From positions 1-64,000 of the forward strand of contig DKQK01000056.1 in NCBI GenBank assembly GCA_002471665.1: DNA of 64,000 nt. Reading direction: 5' to 3'. Both the position numbers and the translations under genes were made by a program. Positions 1 to 8,869 of the stretch are shown here, one piece after another (the stretch's first letter is position 1; each line of letters opens with the position of its first letter). Under the pieces are notes generated by a model that saw only the letters and a program-made list of their open reading frames with translations, was not told where the DNA came from and did not search any database. Origin of the DNA: Gammaproteobacteria bacterium UBA7310 (GTDB lineage Bacteria; Pseudomonadota; Gammaproteobacteria; Pseudomonadales; Ketobacteraceae).

Positions 1-54
1 CCCTTGTCCGTAATGATCATGGGCCGTGAAGAGGACAAGGTTCTCAGTTCGTAG
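1..54 (+). CDS. Possible 3' end of a gene cut by the window edge
   Basis: Frame 1 stays open for 17 codons from the first base and ends in TAG at 52-54, while the other two forward frames hit stops within 30 bases. The residues (ending REEDKVLSS) do not let me name a family. It may be the tail of a real gene that begins upstream, or chance. Confidence 0.25.
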   Translation, partial: PLSVMIMGREEDKVLSS

Positions 55-132
55 GGAATATGTTCCAGTGCAGCGTTACCGGCAACCAATTTTACCGGGC
101 AGAAAAATTCGTAATAAGATTTTGTCATGGTA

Positions 133-678
133 TTAACCCCAAACCAGGTTTTTCGCTAAGCGCGTATAAATTCTTCCGCCGTTTGCCAGCTTTTCTTTCA
201 GCGACAAATGGGGGTAACGTTTCAAGGCTCTCACTGCCACAAACTTGGGCAGGATCAAGCTTTCCATGCGGTTCAGACAGCGCACCAGTTTCATGGCGTA
301 CGCGATCTCGCCATCCAGTAACAGGCGATCGTTGGCAAACGCCCGCGCTGTTCCTTCCTGAAAGGAGAGCACCAGAAAAGCATGATTGAGATGCTTGAAT
401 TTCATGGAAACATCCGGTTTGCGGGGTGCAGTACTGCCAAGGTAGCGCAGGCTGCCGGTGGCGTCCTTTTGCATCACAAAACACGGGCCGTTGGGCAGCG
501 CGCGCATATCAAACATAAAGCCTTCAGGTAACCTGCTCACTTCCCTCTGTATAGTCTCGTCCACCTGGCTGGCGGCTTCCAACCCACGGCCGATGACATC
601 CATCATCAAGGCCACATAGGGGCGCTTGAGCGGCCCCACATTGAGCTCACCAAGGTTTAGTTGTTGTAGTCGTTTCAT
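133..678 (-). CDS. SCP2-like (sterol carrier/lipid-binding) hypothetical protein
   Basis: This is a 181-residue soluble protein with no signal peptide or membrane segment. Residues about 90-150 follow the pattern of SCP-2-type lipid-binding domains: a 'MKFKHLNHAF' strand-helix turn, then 'RLLLDGEIAYAMKLVRCLN', where a Gly-Glu/Asp turn leads into a helix. Such domains bind hydrophobic ligands (fatty acids, sterols, quinone precursors) in a beta-sheet tunnel. The acyl-CoA-binding protein gene about 0.6 kb away gives weak support for a lipid role. The start is an ATG; the upstream Shine-Dalgarno is weak. Assignment rests on pattern memory only, so treat it as a lipid-binding candidate. Confidence 0.5.
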   Translation of the reverse strand: MKRLQQLNLGELNVGPLKRPYVALMMDVIGRGLEAASQVDETIQREVSRLPEGFMFDMRALPNGPCFVMQKDATGSLRYLGSTAPRKPDVSMKFKHLNHAFLVLSFQEGTARAFANDRLLLDGEIAYAMKLVRCLNRMESLILPKFVAVRALKRYPHLSLKEKLANGGRIYTRLAKNLVWG

Positions 679-854
679 AATTCACACTTCTAAAGGTGCT
701 GCATTGAGCTGCATAATTGCAAAGCGGTTAATGCTAATTGTCTATTTATGGGACGTCCACAAGCAGGCACGACAAATTTGTCATGACCGGCCATTCAGCC
801 ACAATTTTTTAATAAAAGTTTGGAAAATCAGAAAAAACTTGAATCCAGGGCAGG

Positions 855-1088
855 TTAATACCGCAAACGGGCATCCAGTTGATCCACGGCTTCACACCAT
901 TCGGAGTCTTCGGCAATCGCACTTTGCAGGAATTGCGCCTGGGAATCATTCCAGAAAGGAGCCTGTTCAATACGGATACCATCCGACAGGGCCCGGTGCC
1001 TGGCAATAAAATCGTCTATGTTCTCCGGCTCATTGGGCAAACCCAACTGTTTGAATAAGTTACACATTGAGTAGTACACAGAATCCAT
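855..1088 (-). CDS. DUF2789 family protein
   Basis: A 77-residue cytosolic protein recognised by the DUF2789 pattern: 'LFKQLGLPNEPENIDDFIARH' split over two helices, then 'APFWNDSQAQFLQSAIAED' and a C-terminal 'EAVDQLDARLR'. The family is common in Pseudomonas-like bacteria and has no established function; the 'FW...Q..FL..AI..D..W' core is its hallmark. I prefer the ATG at 1088, which is preceded by GAGAGTG at good spacing. An in-frame GTG two codons upstream (1094) would add Val-Ala. It is divergent from the acyl-CoA-binding protein gene, sharing a 231-base intergenic region. Confidence 0.8.
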   Translation of the reverse strand: MDSVYYSMCNLFKQLGLPNEPENIDDFIARHRALSDGIRIEQAPFWNDSQAQFLQSAIAEDSEWCEAVDQLDARLRY

Positions 1089-1278
1089 CGCCACACTCTC
1101 TTATTGCGGTATATCTTGTTAACATCGTGCACGCTCCTCCGGTCTTGTGCCAGTTTTCCTTTAGACGATTTCCCTATAATCAGCCACTTGCACAGCACAA
1201 ACCGAAATGAGCAGCAAACATGACCGGATTTACCCCAAAGGGCGCCGATGCTGCTAATGCATCTGTGGCCGGAATCCC

Positions 1279-1284
1279 TATAAT
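1279..1284 (+). promoter_or_regulatory. Candidate -10 box for the acyl-CoA-binding protein gene
   Basis: A perfect TATAAT lies 35 bases before the start codon at 1320. The -35 region is poor. A second TATAAT in the same context (CCCTATAAT) lies at 1175-1180. The 1089-1319 intergenic region holds nothing else I recognise. Confidence 0.35.
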
Positions 1285-1319
1285 GGTGCCCACAATAACC
1301 AAAACAGGCGGGAATACGC

Positions 1320-1580
1320 ATGAGTGATCTGAAGCAAGAATTTGATGAAGCCGTCAATTTTGTCCAATCAGGACAGGGGGATTTCAAACCGGACAACAAC
1401 ATGAAATTGGAGTTCTACGCCCTTTTCAAGCAGGCAACAGAAGGCGATGTAAAAGGCAAGAAGCCCGGGCTAACGGATTTTGTTGGGCGCGCAAAATACG
1501 GCGCCTGGGAAAAGCTGAAAGGCATGTCTGCCGAAAAGGCCATGCAAACCTACATCGGGAAACTGACGGAGTTTCGTTAA
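1320..1580 (+). CDS. Acyl-CoA-binding protein (ACBP)
   Basis: An 86-residue four-helix protein that binds and buffers medium- and long-chain acyl-CoA esters in the cytosol. The ACBP signature is clear: 'KLEFYALFKQATEGD' (helix 2 with the Tyr and Lys that contact the acyl-CoA), 'KKPGLTDFVGRAKYGAW' and 'KLKGMSAEKAMQTYI'. Length is typical of the family. ACBP is widespread in eukaryotes and restricted among bacteria, where I associate it with marine and lipid-degrading Gammaproteobacteria. The ATG follows a GGCGGG Shine-Dalgarno. The gene stands alone and converges on moeA. Confidence 0.93.
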   Translation: MSDLKQEFDEAVNFVQSGQGDFKPDNNMKLEFYALFKQATEGDVKGKKPGLTDFVGRAKYGAWEKLKGMSAEKAMQTYIGKLTEFR

Positions 1581-1589
1581 GCCGTACCG

Positions 1590-1624
1590 CATTCTGCGCT
1601 GACCTTGACGGTCAGTGCAGAATG
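1590..1624. terminator. Hairpin between convergent ACBP and moeA genes
   Basis: Arms 1590-1604 and 1610-1624 form a 15-bp stem with one G-U pair and a five-base loop. The right arm overlaps the last codons and stop of moeA. No T tract follows on either strand, so it is not a canonical intrinsic terminator. It may block or end convergent transcription or protect 3' ends. Confidence 0.5.
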
Positions 1625-2835
1625 AATTCATAGGGTAGAAACCGCACCAGCTCCCCTTCTGCCACTACTTCGCCTGGTGGGATTATCGCAAAACCATTAC
1701 CCCAACTGGCCGAAAACAAAATACCGGAACTCTGATTCGGATACATCTCAACGACCTGCCTGCCACCGCTGCTGATCAATCGGGCACGCAAATAGTTCTG
1801 GCGGCCGGCAGGTTTGCCCACACTGAACGCAGCCGGCACCCGGATCTCATCCGGTAGCCACTGCATCGCCCCCTGCTTCTTCAACAACCAGGGGCGACAC
1901 AACAGAGCAAAGGTGACAAACACCGCGGCGGGATTACCGGGCAATCCCAAAAACGGGGTTTGCATGATGGTGCCATAGGTAAAGGGTTTGCCCGGTTTGA
2001 TGGCCAGGCGCCAGAACTCCAGCTGCCCCAGCTTTTCGAGCACGGATTTGATATGATCCTCTTCGCCTACCGAGACTCCGCCACTGCTGATGACCACATC
2101 TGCTTCACTTGCGGCCCGAATCAGAGCGGCTTCTGTTTGCGCCACATCATCCGGAATCACACCCAGATCCAGAATCTCCAGGCCCAAACCCTGTAACAGC
2201 CCCAACAGAGTGTAACGGTTGGAATTATAAATCTGACCTTTGTGCAACGGGTTACCCGGCTCCACCAACTCATCACCGGTGGACAAAATGGCTACCCGCA
2301 AGGCCTTATAAACACAGACCTCGGCCACACCGATGGACGCCAATAATCCCAGCTCCTGTGCCCGCAGACGCGCGCCGGCCGCCAGCACCACCTGGCCCTG
2401 CTCAATATCCTGCCCGGCAGGACGCACATTCTGACCCGGTTTGGGCGCTTCATCGATACACACACCCGCTTCCGTCGCGGTCACATCCTCCTGCATAATC
2501 ACGGTATCGGCATTGCACGGCAGCTCCGCACCCGTAAAAATTCGGGCCACCGTACCAGGCAACAACTCTTCAGGTGCCGCTCCTGCCGGAATGCGTTGTG
2601 AAACGGTATAGCGTGTATCCGCCTGGTAATCCTGGAAGCGCATGCAGTAGCCGTCCATAGCGCTGTTATCGGCAGGTGGCACCGCAACCGAAGACACCAC
2701 GTCCTGCGCCAATACACGCCCAAGGCTGCCGGCCAGAGGAAGGGTTTCGGTTGCCGTAGTCACCTCTACCGTCTGCAGCAGGCGCTCTAACGCAACCTCA
2801 ACGGGCATTAAGCCCGGTTTGTCACAATGATTCAT
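1612..2835 (-). CDS. moeA: Molybdopterin molybdenumtransferase MoeA
   Basis: MoeA inserts molybdate into adenylated molybdopterin in the last step of molybdenum cofactor synthesis. Visible motifs: 'NSAMDGYCMRFQD' in domain II, 'ILSTGDELVEPG', 'SSGGVSVGEEDHIKSVL' and 'LPGNPAAVFVTFALL' in the MoCF-binding domain III, and a C-terminal beta domain. At 407 residues the length is normal. The ATG at 2835 overlaps the TGA of moaB as ATGA, which fixes the start; a longer in-frame version to 2898 would run into moaB and is unlikely. It is the last gene of the moaA-moaB-moeA run. Confidence 0.95.
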   Translation of the reverse strand: MNHCDKPGLMPVEVALERLLQTVEVTTATETLPLAGSLGRVLAQDVVSSVAVPPADNSAMDGYCMRFQDYQADTRYTVSQRIPAGAAPEELLPGTVARIFTGAELPCNADTVIMQEDVTATEAGVCIDEAPKPGQNVRPAGQDIEQGQVVLAAGARLRAQELGLLASIGVAEVCVYKALRVAILSTGDELVEPGNPLHKGQIYNSNRYTLLGLLQGLGLEILDLGVIPDDVAQTEAALIRAASEADVVISSGGVSVGEEDHIKSVLEKLGQLEFWRLAIKPGKPFTYGTIMQTPFLGLPGNPAAVFVTFALLCRPWLLKKQGAMQWLPDEIRVPAAFSVGKPAGRQNYLRARLISSGGRQVVEMYPNQSSGILFSASWGNGFAIIPPGEVVAEGELVRFLPYEFILH

Positions 2836-3377
2836 CCGCGGGACTCGCAAGCCTCTGCTGTGGAACGCTGCCCGGTGATCAGCTTCACATAATTGCAAGG
2901 TTTATGGGTGGAATCCAGTTGCTGCTGAATAATGCCGTTCCAGGCGGTACGGCAGGCATTGGTGGAACCCGGCATGCAGAAAATCACCGTATTGTTGGCC
3001 AAACCGCCCACCGCGCGGGATTGAATGGTGGACGTACCGATTTCATTGTAGGAAATCTGGCGAAACAACTCACCAAACCCTTCAATGTTCTTATCAAACA
3101 GTGGCTGGACTGCCTCCGGCGTTGTATCCCGTCCGGAAAAACCGGTGCCGCCGGTTATCAGAACCGCTTCCACGTTGGGCGCGGCAATCCAGGCGGAGAC
3201 AATGGCGCGGATTTTATAAACATCATCCAGGGAAATCTGTTGATCGGAAACCTGATGCCCTGCCTCTCTGACGCTGTCGGCCAAAAGCTTGCCGGAGGTA
3301 TCGGTCGCTTCGGTGCGCGTATCGGAAACCGTCAGAATGGCCACGTTAACGGGTATGAACTCAGCTGTTGCACTCAT
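2832..3377 (-). CDS. moaB: Molybdenum cofactor biosynthesis protein MoaB
   Basis: A MogA/MoaB-family protein that adenylates molybdopterin or supports that step before MoeA acts. The MoCF-binding fold shows 'VAILTVSDTRTEATDTSG', 'VEAVLITGGTGFSGRDTTPE' and 'VIFCMPGSTNACRTAW'. The ATG at 3377 has AGGTGG ten bases upstream; an in-frame TTG six codons earlier lacks support. It gives 181 residues. It overlaps moeA by four bases and follows moaA. Confidence 0.93.
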   Translation of the reverse strand: MSATAEFIPVNVAILTVSDTRTEATDTSGKLLADSVREAGHQVSDQQISLDDVYKIRAIVSAWIAAPNVEAVLITGGTGFSGRDTTPEAVQPLFDKNIEGFGELFRQISYNEIGTSTIQSRAVGGLANNTVIFCMPGSTNACRTAWNGIIQQQLDSTHKPCNYVKLITGQRSTAEACESRG

Positions 3378-3429
3378 CTTCACTGCCACCTTCAATCTTC
3401 AATTGTATTGCACAGAATCGGGAAGCGCC

Positions 3430-4416
3430 CTAGCCTCCCGTCATATTCATAAAACGTACGATCTGAGGTTCATCCTGCAGATCAAAATAATGACGATCCG
3501 GTTTGATGCCCATGGCATCCACAATCACCTGCCGCAGCACCTGATTATCCTGGGTACTGCGTACCACCTCTCGCAGATCCACCGAGTGCTCGTTGCCCAG
3601 ACACAATAACAGGCGGCCTTCCGCCGTTAACCGCACCCGGTTACAGTCACCACAAAAATTATGGCTGTGGGGCGAAATAAATCCCACGCGGGTTTTGCTG
3701 TCTTCAAATTGATAGTAACGGGCAGGCCCACCGCTGTTCAGGGTAGTGGGATTCAACGGGTATTGAGTCTGGATCACTGCCCTTACGTCTTCCGACGGCA
3801 TAAAACATTCATCACGCTGGTGTTCTGAAATATTGCCCAGCGGCATTTCTTCGATAAACGTGATATCCGTGCCTCTGGTGCGGGCAAAATCCACCAATGG
3901 CAGAATTTCATCGTCATTGCGCCCCTTCAGAATCACCGCGTTGATCTTAACGCTGTCAAAATCCTGCTGCAGGGCGGCATCAATGCCACTCAGCACCTGA
4001 TTCAAATCACCGGTGCGTGTCAAGCTGCGGAAACGATCCGGATCCAGACTGTCCAGGCTCACGTTAATCCGCCGCACACCAGACTGCTTCAGCGACGCTG
4101 CCATATGGGGTAATTGTGAGCCATTGGTGGTTAACACCAACTGATCCAGATCAGGCATTTGGCCCATGCGCCCCACCAGATCCAGAACGTTGCGACGTAT
4201 CAGCGGCTCGCCCCCGGTAAGGCGAATCTTACGTACGCCAAGGCTGACAAAGACAGCGGCAATACGCTCGATTTCTTCCAGGCTGAGAATCTGCCGGCGA
4301 GGCAGGAAAGTCATCTCCTCGGCCATGCAGTACACGCAGCGAAAATCACAGCGGTCCGTCACCGATATACGGAGGTAGTTCACCTTGCGGCCGAATTTAT
4401 CCACCAGGTCAGTCAT
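3430..4416 (-). CDS. moaA: GTP 3',8-cyclase MoaA (radical SAM)
   Basis: MoaA converts GTP to 3',8-cyclo-GTP, the first step of molybdopterin synthesis. The N-terminal radical-SAM cluster motif CDFRCVYC lies near residue 23-30, and the C-terminal substrate-side Cys set includes 'HNFCGDCNRVRLTAEGRLLLC'. The protein ends in Gly-Gly, as MoaA requires for activation. The start ATG overlaps the TGA of mazG (ATGA), which suggests translational coupling. MoaC, MoaD and MoaE are not in this window. Confidence 0.95.
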   Translation of the reverse strand: MTDLVDKFGRKVNYLRISVTDRCDFRCVYCMAEEMTFLPRRQILSLEEIERIAAVFVSLGVRKIRLTGGEPLIRRNVLDLVGRMGQMPDLDQLVLTTNGSQLPHMAASLKQSGVRRINVSLDSLDPDRFRSLTRTGDLNQVLSGIDAALQQDFDSVKINAVILKGRNDDEILPLVDFARTRGTDITFIEEMPLGNISEHQRDECFMPSEDVRAVIQTQYPLNPTTLNSGGPARYYQFEDSKTRVGFISPHSHNFCGDCNRVRLTAEGRLLLCLGNEHSVDLREVVRSTQDNQVLRQVIVDAMGIKPDRHYFDLQDEPQIVRFMNMTGG

Positions 4417-5279
4417 TGTGGTTCATCTCCCGTGGCAACTTCCGTTTTCTTGGCCTGTTGCCACTCCTGCTCCATCTGTTCCAGGGTTGCCTCTTCCAAT
4501 GATACACCTTGCCGTTGCAGTGCGCGCTCCAGCGCCCTGAAGCGGCGTTCGAATTTCTGATTGGCTTTCATCATGACCAGCTCTGGGTCCAACTTGTAAT
4601 GCCGTGCCAGATTCACACAGCAAAACATCAGGTCTCCCAGTTCGTCGGCAATCAACTCATTGGGCGCATTACCATAGACCTCCTGGCCGAGCTCACCCAG
4701 CTCTTCCTCCAGTTTGGCCATCACCAATGCGGAATCCTGCCAATCGAATCCCTTCTTGGCCACCACACTTTGCAATTTGTGCGCTCGCCGGGTGGGTGAC
4801 ATCCCTGCGGGCATGCCATCCAAAATCGATTCGCCTAACTGGTTTTTGTCGGCCTTTTCCTGTTGCTTGATGGCGTCCCAATTGGATTTTATGGTGTGTT
4901 CAGCAACCTGTTCTCCAGGCTGGATGCGGCTATCCAGTGTGCCTTCGGGAAACACATGGGGATGGCGCCGCACCAGTTTCTGTTCCAGATCCATAAGCAC
5001 ATCATCAAACTGAAAGCGGCCTTCTTCCTCTGCCATCTGACTGTAAAACACAACCTGGAACATCAGATCGCCCAGCTCCTCACGCAGGTGCTCATAGTCT
5101 TCGCGAAGAATGGTGTCCGCCACCTCGTAGGCTTCTTCAACGGTAAACGGGGCGATGCTCTGGTAGGTTTGCTTAAGATCCCATGGGCAGCCGTATTCCG
5201 GCTCACGCAAGCGCGCCATAAGGTAGCGCACCCGTTGCAGTGGCGTGGCGGTATTCAGATCAATGTCGAGACTGCTCAT
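4413..5279 (-). CDS. mazG: Nucleoside triphosphate pyrophosphohydrolase MazG
   Basis: MazG hydrolyses NTPs and dNTPs to monophosphates and in E. coli limits effects of RelA-made ppGpp. Two MazG domains are visible: residues about 30-110 with 'CPWDLKQTYQSIAPFTVEEAYE' (split) and 'LREELGDLMFQVVFYSQMAEE', and about 165-250 with 'KLEEELGELGQEV' and 'ADELGDLMFCCVNLAR'. These carry the EExxE..ExxD metal motifs. The ATG at 5279 is preferred; a GTG lies immediately upstream. It overlaps the end of relA by 20 bases, so the two are probably co-translated. Confidence 0.93.
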   Translation of the reverse strand: MSSLDIDLNTATPLQRVRYLMARLREPEYGCPWDLKQTYQSIAPFTVEEAYEVADTILREDYEHLREELGDLMFQVVFYSQMAEEEGRFQFDDVLMDLEQKLVRRHPHVFPEGTLDSRIQPGEQVAEHTIKSNWDAIKQQEKADKNQLGESILDGMPAGMSPTRRAHKLQSVVAKKGFDWQDSALVMAKLEEELGELGQEVYGNAPNELIADELGDLMFCCVNLARHYKLDPELVMMKANQKFERRFRALERALQRQGVSLEEATLEQMEQEWQQAKKTEVATGDEPQ

Positions 5280-7527
5280 CACTATGCCCCTGATGCGAGC
5301 GCCGCACCTCGATTACATTGGATAGTTGATTGATGCGGCCCAATACATCCCCCAGCCCGGCAAGGCTGTTGATGTCCATGGTAACCTGCATGATTGCCGT
5401 ATTGTCGGCAGGATTCGATTTGGTATTGATGGCGGTTACGTTAACGCGTTCGGTTGCCAACACCATGGTAATATCGCGCAGCAGACCCTGTCGATCATAA
5501 GCCTTGATGAACACTTCTACCGGGTAGGTGCGCCCTGCTTCTGCCGACCAGGTGACATCCACCACCCGATCACCGTGAATTTCCATCAGCCGTTGCAATT
5601 CCTTGCAATGTTTGCGGTGCACTGTGACACCCCGGCCCACCGAGATATACCCTACCACTTCGTCACCCGGTACCGGTTTACAGCAACCGGCAATGGTGGT
5701 CATCAGATTATCAACACCATTGATACTGAATTCAGAGGTGATGGGATTGACCTTGGGTTTGCGAATGTCCAGAGGCAACAGTTCCTGCTGGCTGCCTTCG
5801 CCATCAAATTCCTGGATACTGTTTAATACCTGGCTGACCCGCAAATCCCCGGCACCCACTGCCGCATAGATGTCGTCTGCTGATTTGAGGTTAAGCGACT
5901 GGGCCACCCGTTCCAGATTCAGTTTACCCACATCAAGCCGTTTGAACTCTTTGTCCAACAACTCACGGCCACCCTCAATATTGCGGTCACGATCCTGCAG
6001 TTTAAACCAGTGCACCACCTTGGCCCGGGCGCGATTGGTGCCGAGATATCCCAAGGTGGTCTGCAACCAGTCCCGGCTGGGACGCGATTCGTTACCCTTT
6101 AGAATTTCCACTTGCTCGCCGGTTCGCAACTGATAGTTCAACGGCACGATCCGTCCGTTTACTTTGGCACCCCGGCAACGATGCCCAACCTCGGTATGCA
6201 CGTGATAAGCAAAATCCAGAGGGGTGGCACCCTGGGCCAGATCCACCACATGCCCCTCGGGGGTAAACACATACACGCGCTCATCGACAATGTCGTCACT
6301 GAACTGGGACAACACGCTGCTGACCGCACTATCACCCAGCTCTTCCTGCCACTCCAACACCTGCCGCAACCAAGCAATCTTACCGTCGTAACTGTCGCTT
6401 TTGCCGGTACTGCCTTCCTTGTAACGCCAATGGGCGCAAACCCCCAGTTCGGCCTCATCGTGCATATCGTGGGTGCGAATCTGTACCTCAAGCACTTTGC
6501 CTTCCGGCCCCAGTACCGCCGTGTGCAATGAGCGATAACCGTTTTCCTTGGGGGTGGCAATGTAGTCGTCGAATTCTTTGGGTATATGCTGCCAGATGTT
6601 ATGCACCACCCCCAACGCCGCATAACAGTCACGAATGTCCGGCACCAGAACACGCACGGCACGAATATCGTAGACCTGATAAAAATCGATGTTCTTGCGC
6701 TTCATTTTGCGCCAGATACTGTAGATGTGTTTAGCCCGGCCACTGATATCGGATTCCACCCCTACCCGTGCCAAAGCCCCATGCAGCTGATCCACCACCT
6801 GACGAATATAGCCTTCCCGGTCCAGGCGTTTTTCATCCAGCAGCTTGGCGATGCGCATGTAGGCGTCGGGCTGCAGATAGCGAAAGGAAAGATCTTCCAA
6901 CTCCCATTTCAGATGCCCGATACCCAGACGGTGCGCCAGCGGTGCATAAATATCGAAGACCTCACGGGCCACTTTTTGTTTGCGCTCCTCAGGGGCATTC
7001 TTTACAGCCCGGATGGCGCAGGTCCGCTCTGCCAGTTTGATCAGGGCCACGCGCACATCATCCACCATGGCCACCAGCATCTTGCGCAGGTTATCCAACT
7101 GATCGGTGGATTGACCCAGCACAATGGTATTCTCCGGATTCATGACCGCACTGATGGCCGCCATGCGTAATACACCTTCAATCAGTTTGGCAATGTTGCC
7201 GCCTGCGCGCTTGCTGACATTACCCAGGGTGGTTTTTCCTTCGCGCACGGCCCGGTAGATTACCGCAGCCTTGAGTGCATCCGTATCCAAATGCAGCTCA
7301 GCCAGAATATCCGCGATCTCCAACCCCGTGTGGAAGCTGTTGCCGTTTTCCCATTTGGCATCATCCCGGGCAACAGCGGAATTTTCCAGCTGCTGCGCAT
7401 ACATCGCCAGATCCCTGAGCCCGGCTTCGTCGGTGATTTCCACCTTATCTTTCAGGCACTCAATCCAGGCGTCCAGATCAGCGCTGCCGTCCGCTCGGAT
7501 AATCTGTTGATTGCGTACCGTTACCAT
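5260..7527 (-). CDS. relA: GTP pyrophosphokinase RelA (ppGpp synthetase I)
   Basis: The ribosome-associated stringent-response enzyme that makes (p)ppGpp from ATP and GTP/GDP in response to uncharged tRNA. Order of domains: a degenerate HD region (about 30-190, without an intact HD metal motif), the synthetase domain (about 230-370) with 'EFDDYIATPKENGYRSLHT' and 'EAELGVCAHWRYKEG', a TGS domain (about 405-465), a zinc-finger/helical region with 'TIAGCCKPVPGDEVVGYIS', and a C-terminal ACT domain from about 675. The dead HD domain marks RelA rather than SpoT. Length of 755 residues is typical. It sits 3 bases after rlmD and overlaps mazG. Confidence 0.95.
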   Translation of the reverse strand: MVTVRNQQIIRADGSADLDAWIECLKDKVEITDEAGLRDLAMYAQQLENSAVARDDAKWENGNSFHTGLEIADILAELHLDTDALKAAVIYRAVREGKTTLGNVSKRAGGNIAKLIEGVLRMAAISAVMNPENTIVLGQSTDQLDNLRKMLVAMVDDVRVALIKLAERTCAIRAVKNAPEERKQKVAREVFDIYAPLAHRLGIGHLKWELEDLSFRYLQPDAYMRIAKLLDEKRLDREGYIRQVVDQLHGALARVGVESDISGRAKHIYSIWRKMKRKNIDFYQVYDIRAVRVLVPDIRDCYAALGVVHNIWQHIPKEFDDYIATPKENGYRSLHTAVLGPEGKVLEVQIRTHDMHDEAELGVCAHWRYKEGSTGKSDSYDGKIAWLRQVLEWQEELGDSAVSSVLSQFSDDIVDERVYVFTPEGHVVDLAQGATPLDFAYHVHTEVGHRCRGAKVNGRIVPLNYQLRTGEQVEILKGNESRPSRDWLQTTLGYLGTNRARAKVVHWFKLQDRDRNIEGGRELLDKEFKRLDVGKLNLERVAQSLNLKSADDIYAAVGAGDLRVSQVLNSIQEFDGEGSQQELLPLDIRKPKVNPITSEFSINGVDNLMTTIAGCCKPVPGDEVVGYISVGRGVTVHRKHCKELQRLMEIHGDRVVDVTWSAEAGRTYPVEVFIKAYDRQGLLRDITMVLATERVNVTAINTKSNPADNTAIMQVTMDINSLAGLGDVLGRINQLSNVIEVRRSHQGHSDEQSRH

Positions 7528-7530
7528 AAT

Positions 7531-8862
7531 TTATTCCGGCTCAAATACGGCGATGGATTCAACATGGGTGGTATGAGGAAACATATCCATCACACCGGCT
7601 TTCAATAACCGATAACCCTGCTTTTTCAGCTCGCCCGCGTCACGGGCCAAGGTGGCGGGGTTACAGGATACATAAACAATTCGCTTTGGTTTGAACACCG
7701 TCATCTTACTGACAATTTCCAGGGCACCGGAACGTGGCGGGTCGATCAAAATCTTATCGAAACCACTCTGCCCCCAAGGCTGATCATCAAAGGGCTTGGT
7801 CAGGTCCGCACCATAAAATTCCACGTTTTGCAGCCCGTTGTGCTCTGCGTTTTCACGCCCACGCATCACCATGGCTTCATCCCCTTCCACTCCCACAACC
7901 TGTGCAGCCTTGGTTGCCAAAGGCAGGGTAAAGTTCCCCAGGCCACAGAATAAATCCAGAATGCGTTCTCCTGGCTGCACATCCATGTAAGCCAGAGCAC
8001 GATCTATCATGTTCTGGTTGATTTCCTGGTTTACCTGGGTGAAATCCGAAGGGTGAAACTTCATTTCCAAATTGAAGCGGGGCAGATGATAACGAAGGCG
8101 CGGCTCGCCGGCAGGCCACACCTTGTGCACACTATCGTTACCCCCCGGCTGCAGGTACAGTTGCAGATCGTACTGCTCGCAAAACGCCAGCAACGCCGCC
8201 TGATCCTGCTCACCCAAAGGCTCCAGGTGGCGCACAATAATGGCCACGGCGTCATCCCCCTTGGCCACTTCAATCTGTGGAATGGCGGTGCGCGCTTGCA
8301 GTGACATCACCAGTTGTTTGAGCTCCGGGAAACGCAACCCGACTTCCCCGGCCAATACGTGGCACTGATCAATCTGCGCCAGAAAGCTGTTGCGCTTCTC
8401 ACGAAAGCCCACCAGCACAGCCTCTTTCTTGGCTACGTATTTCACCCCCAGCCGCGCTTTGCGCCGGTAACCATACTCCGGTCCGGTCAAGGGCTGCAGA
8501 ATTTCTTCCGGTTGCAATTCACCAAAATGCTGCAGTTGTTCCAGCAGAACCCCCTGCTTCATATGAATCTGGGCAGCGGGCTCCATATGCTGCAAACTGC
8601 AACCGCCACACAGGCCAGCCTGGGCACAACGGGGGCTGACCCGATCGGCACTGGCTTTCAGCACTGCTACCGTACGCCCCTCGTCAAACTTGCCCCGCTT
8701 TTGCGTGTAGACAAAATTCACCGTCTCCCCCGGCAGGGCACTATCCACAAACACAGTCTTGCCTTCAATCCTGCCGATGCCGCGGCCATCATGACTCAGT
8801 GCGGTGATATCGATGGTCACCGGTTCCGTGGGGAGCGATTGTTTACGTCTGCGTCTGGCCAT
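7531..8862 (-). CDS. rlmD: 23S rRNA (uracil-1939-C5)-methyltransferase RlmD
   Basis: RlmD (RumA) methylates U1939 of 23S rRNA using SAM and carries a 4Fe-4S cluster. The basic N-terminus leads into a TRAM domain. Cluster cysteines are seen in 'CAQAGLCGGCSLQH'. SAM-binding 'ILDLFCGLGNFTLPLA', 'DPPRSGA' and the catalytic 'VYVSCNPATLARD' follow. Length of 443 residues fits. It lies between the exonuclease gene and relA with gaps under 10 bases, the order seen in many Pseudomonas relatives. Confidence 0.95.
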   Translation of the reverse strand: MARRRRKQSLPTEPVTIDITALSHDGRGIGRIEGKTVFVDSALPGETVNFVYTQKRGKFDEGRTVAVLKASADRVSPRCAQAGLCGGCSLQHMEPAAQIHMKQGVLLEQLQHFGELQPEEILQPLTGPEYGYRRKARLGVKYVAKKEAVLVGFREKRNSFLAQIDQCHVLAGEVGLRFPELKQLVMSLQARTAIPQIEVAKGDDAVAIIVRHLEPLGEQDQAALLAFCEQYDLQLYLQPGGNDSVHKVWPAGEPRLRYHLPRFNLEMKFHPSDFTQVNQEINQNMIDRALAYMDVQPGERILDLFCGLGNFTLPLATKAAQVVGVEGDEAMVMRGRENAEHNGLQNVEFYGADLTKPFDDQPWGQSGFDKILIDPPRSGALEIVSKMTVFKPKRIVYVSCNPATLARDAGELKKQGYRLLKAGVMDMFPHTTHVESIAVFEPE

Positions 8863-8869
8863 GTACTGC

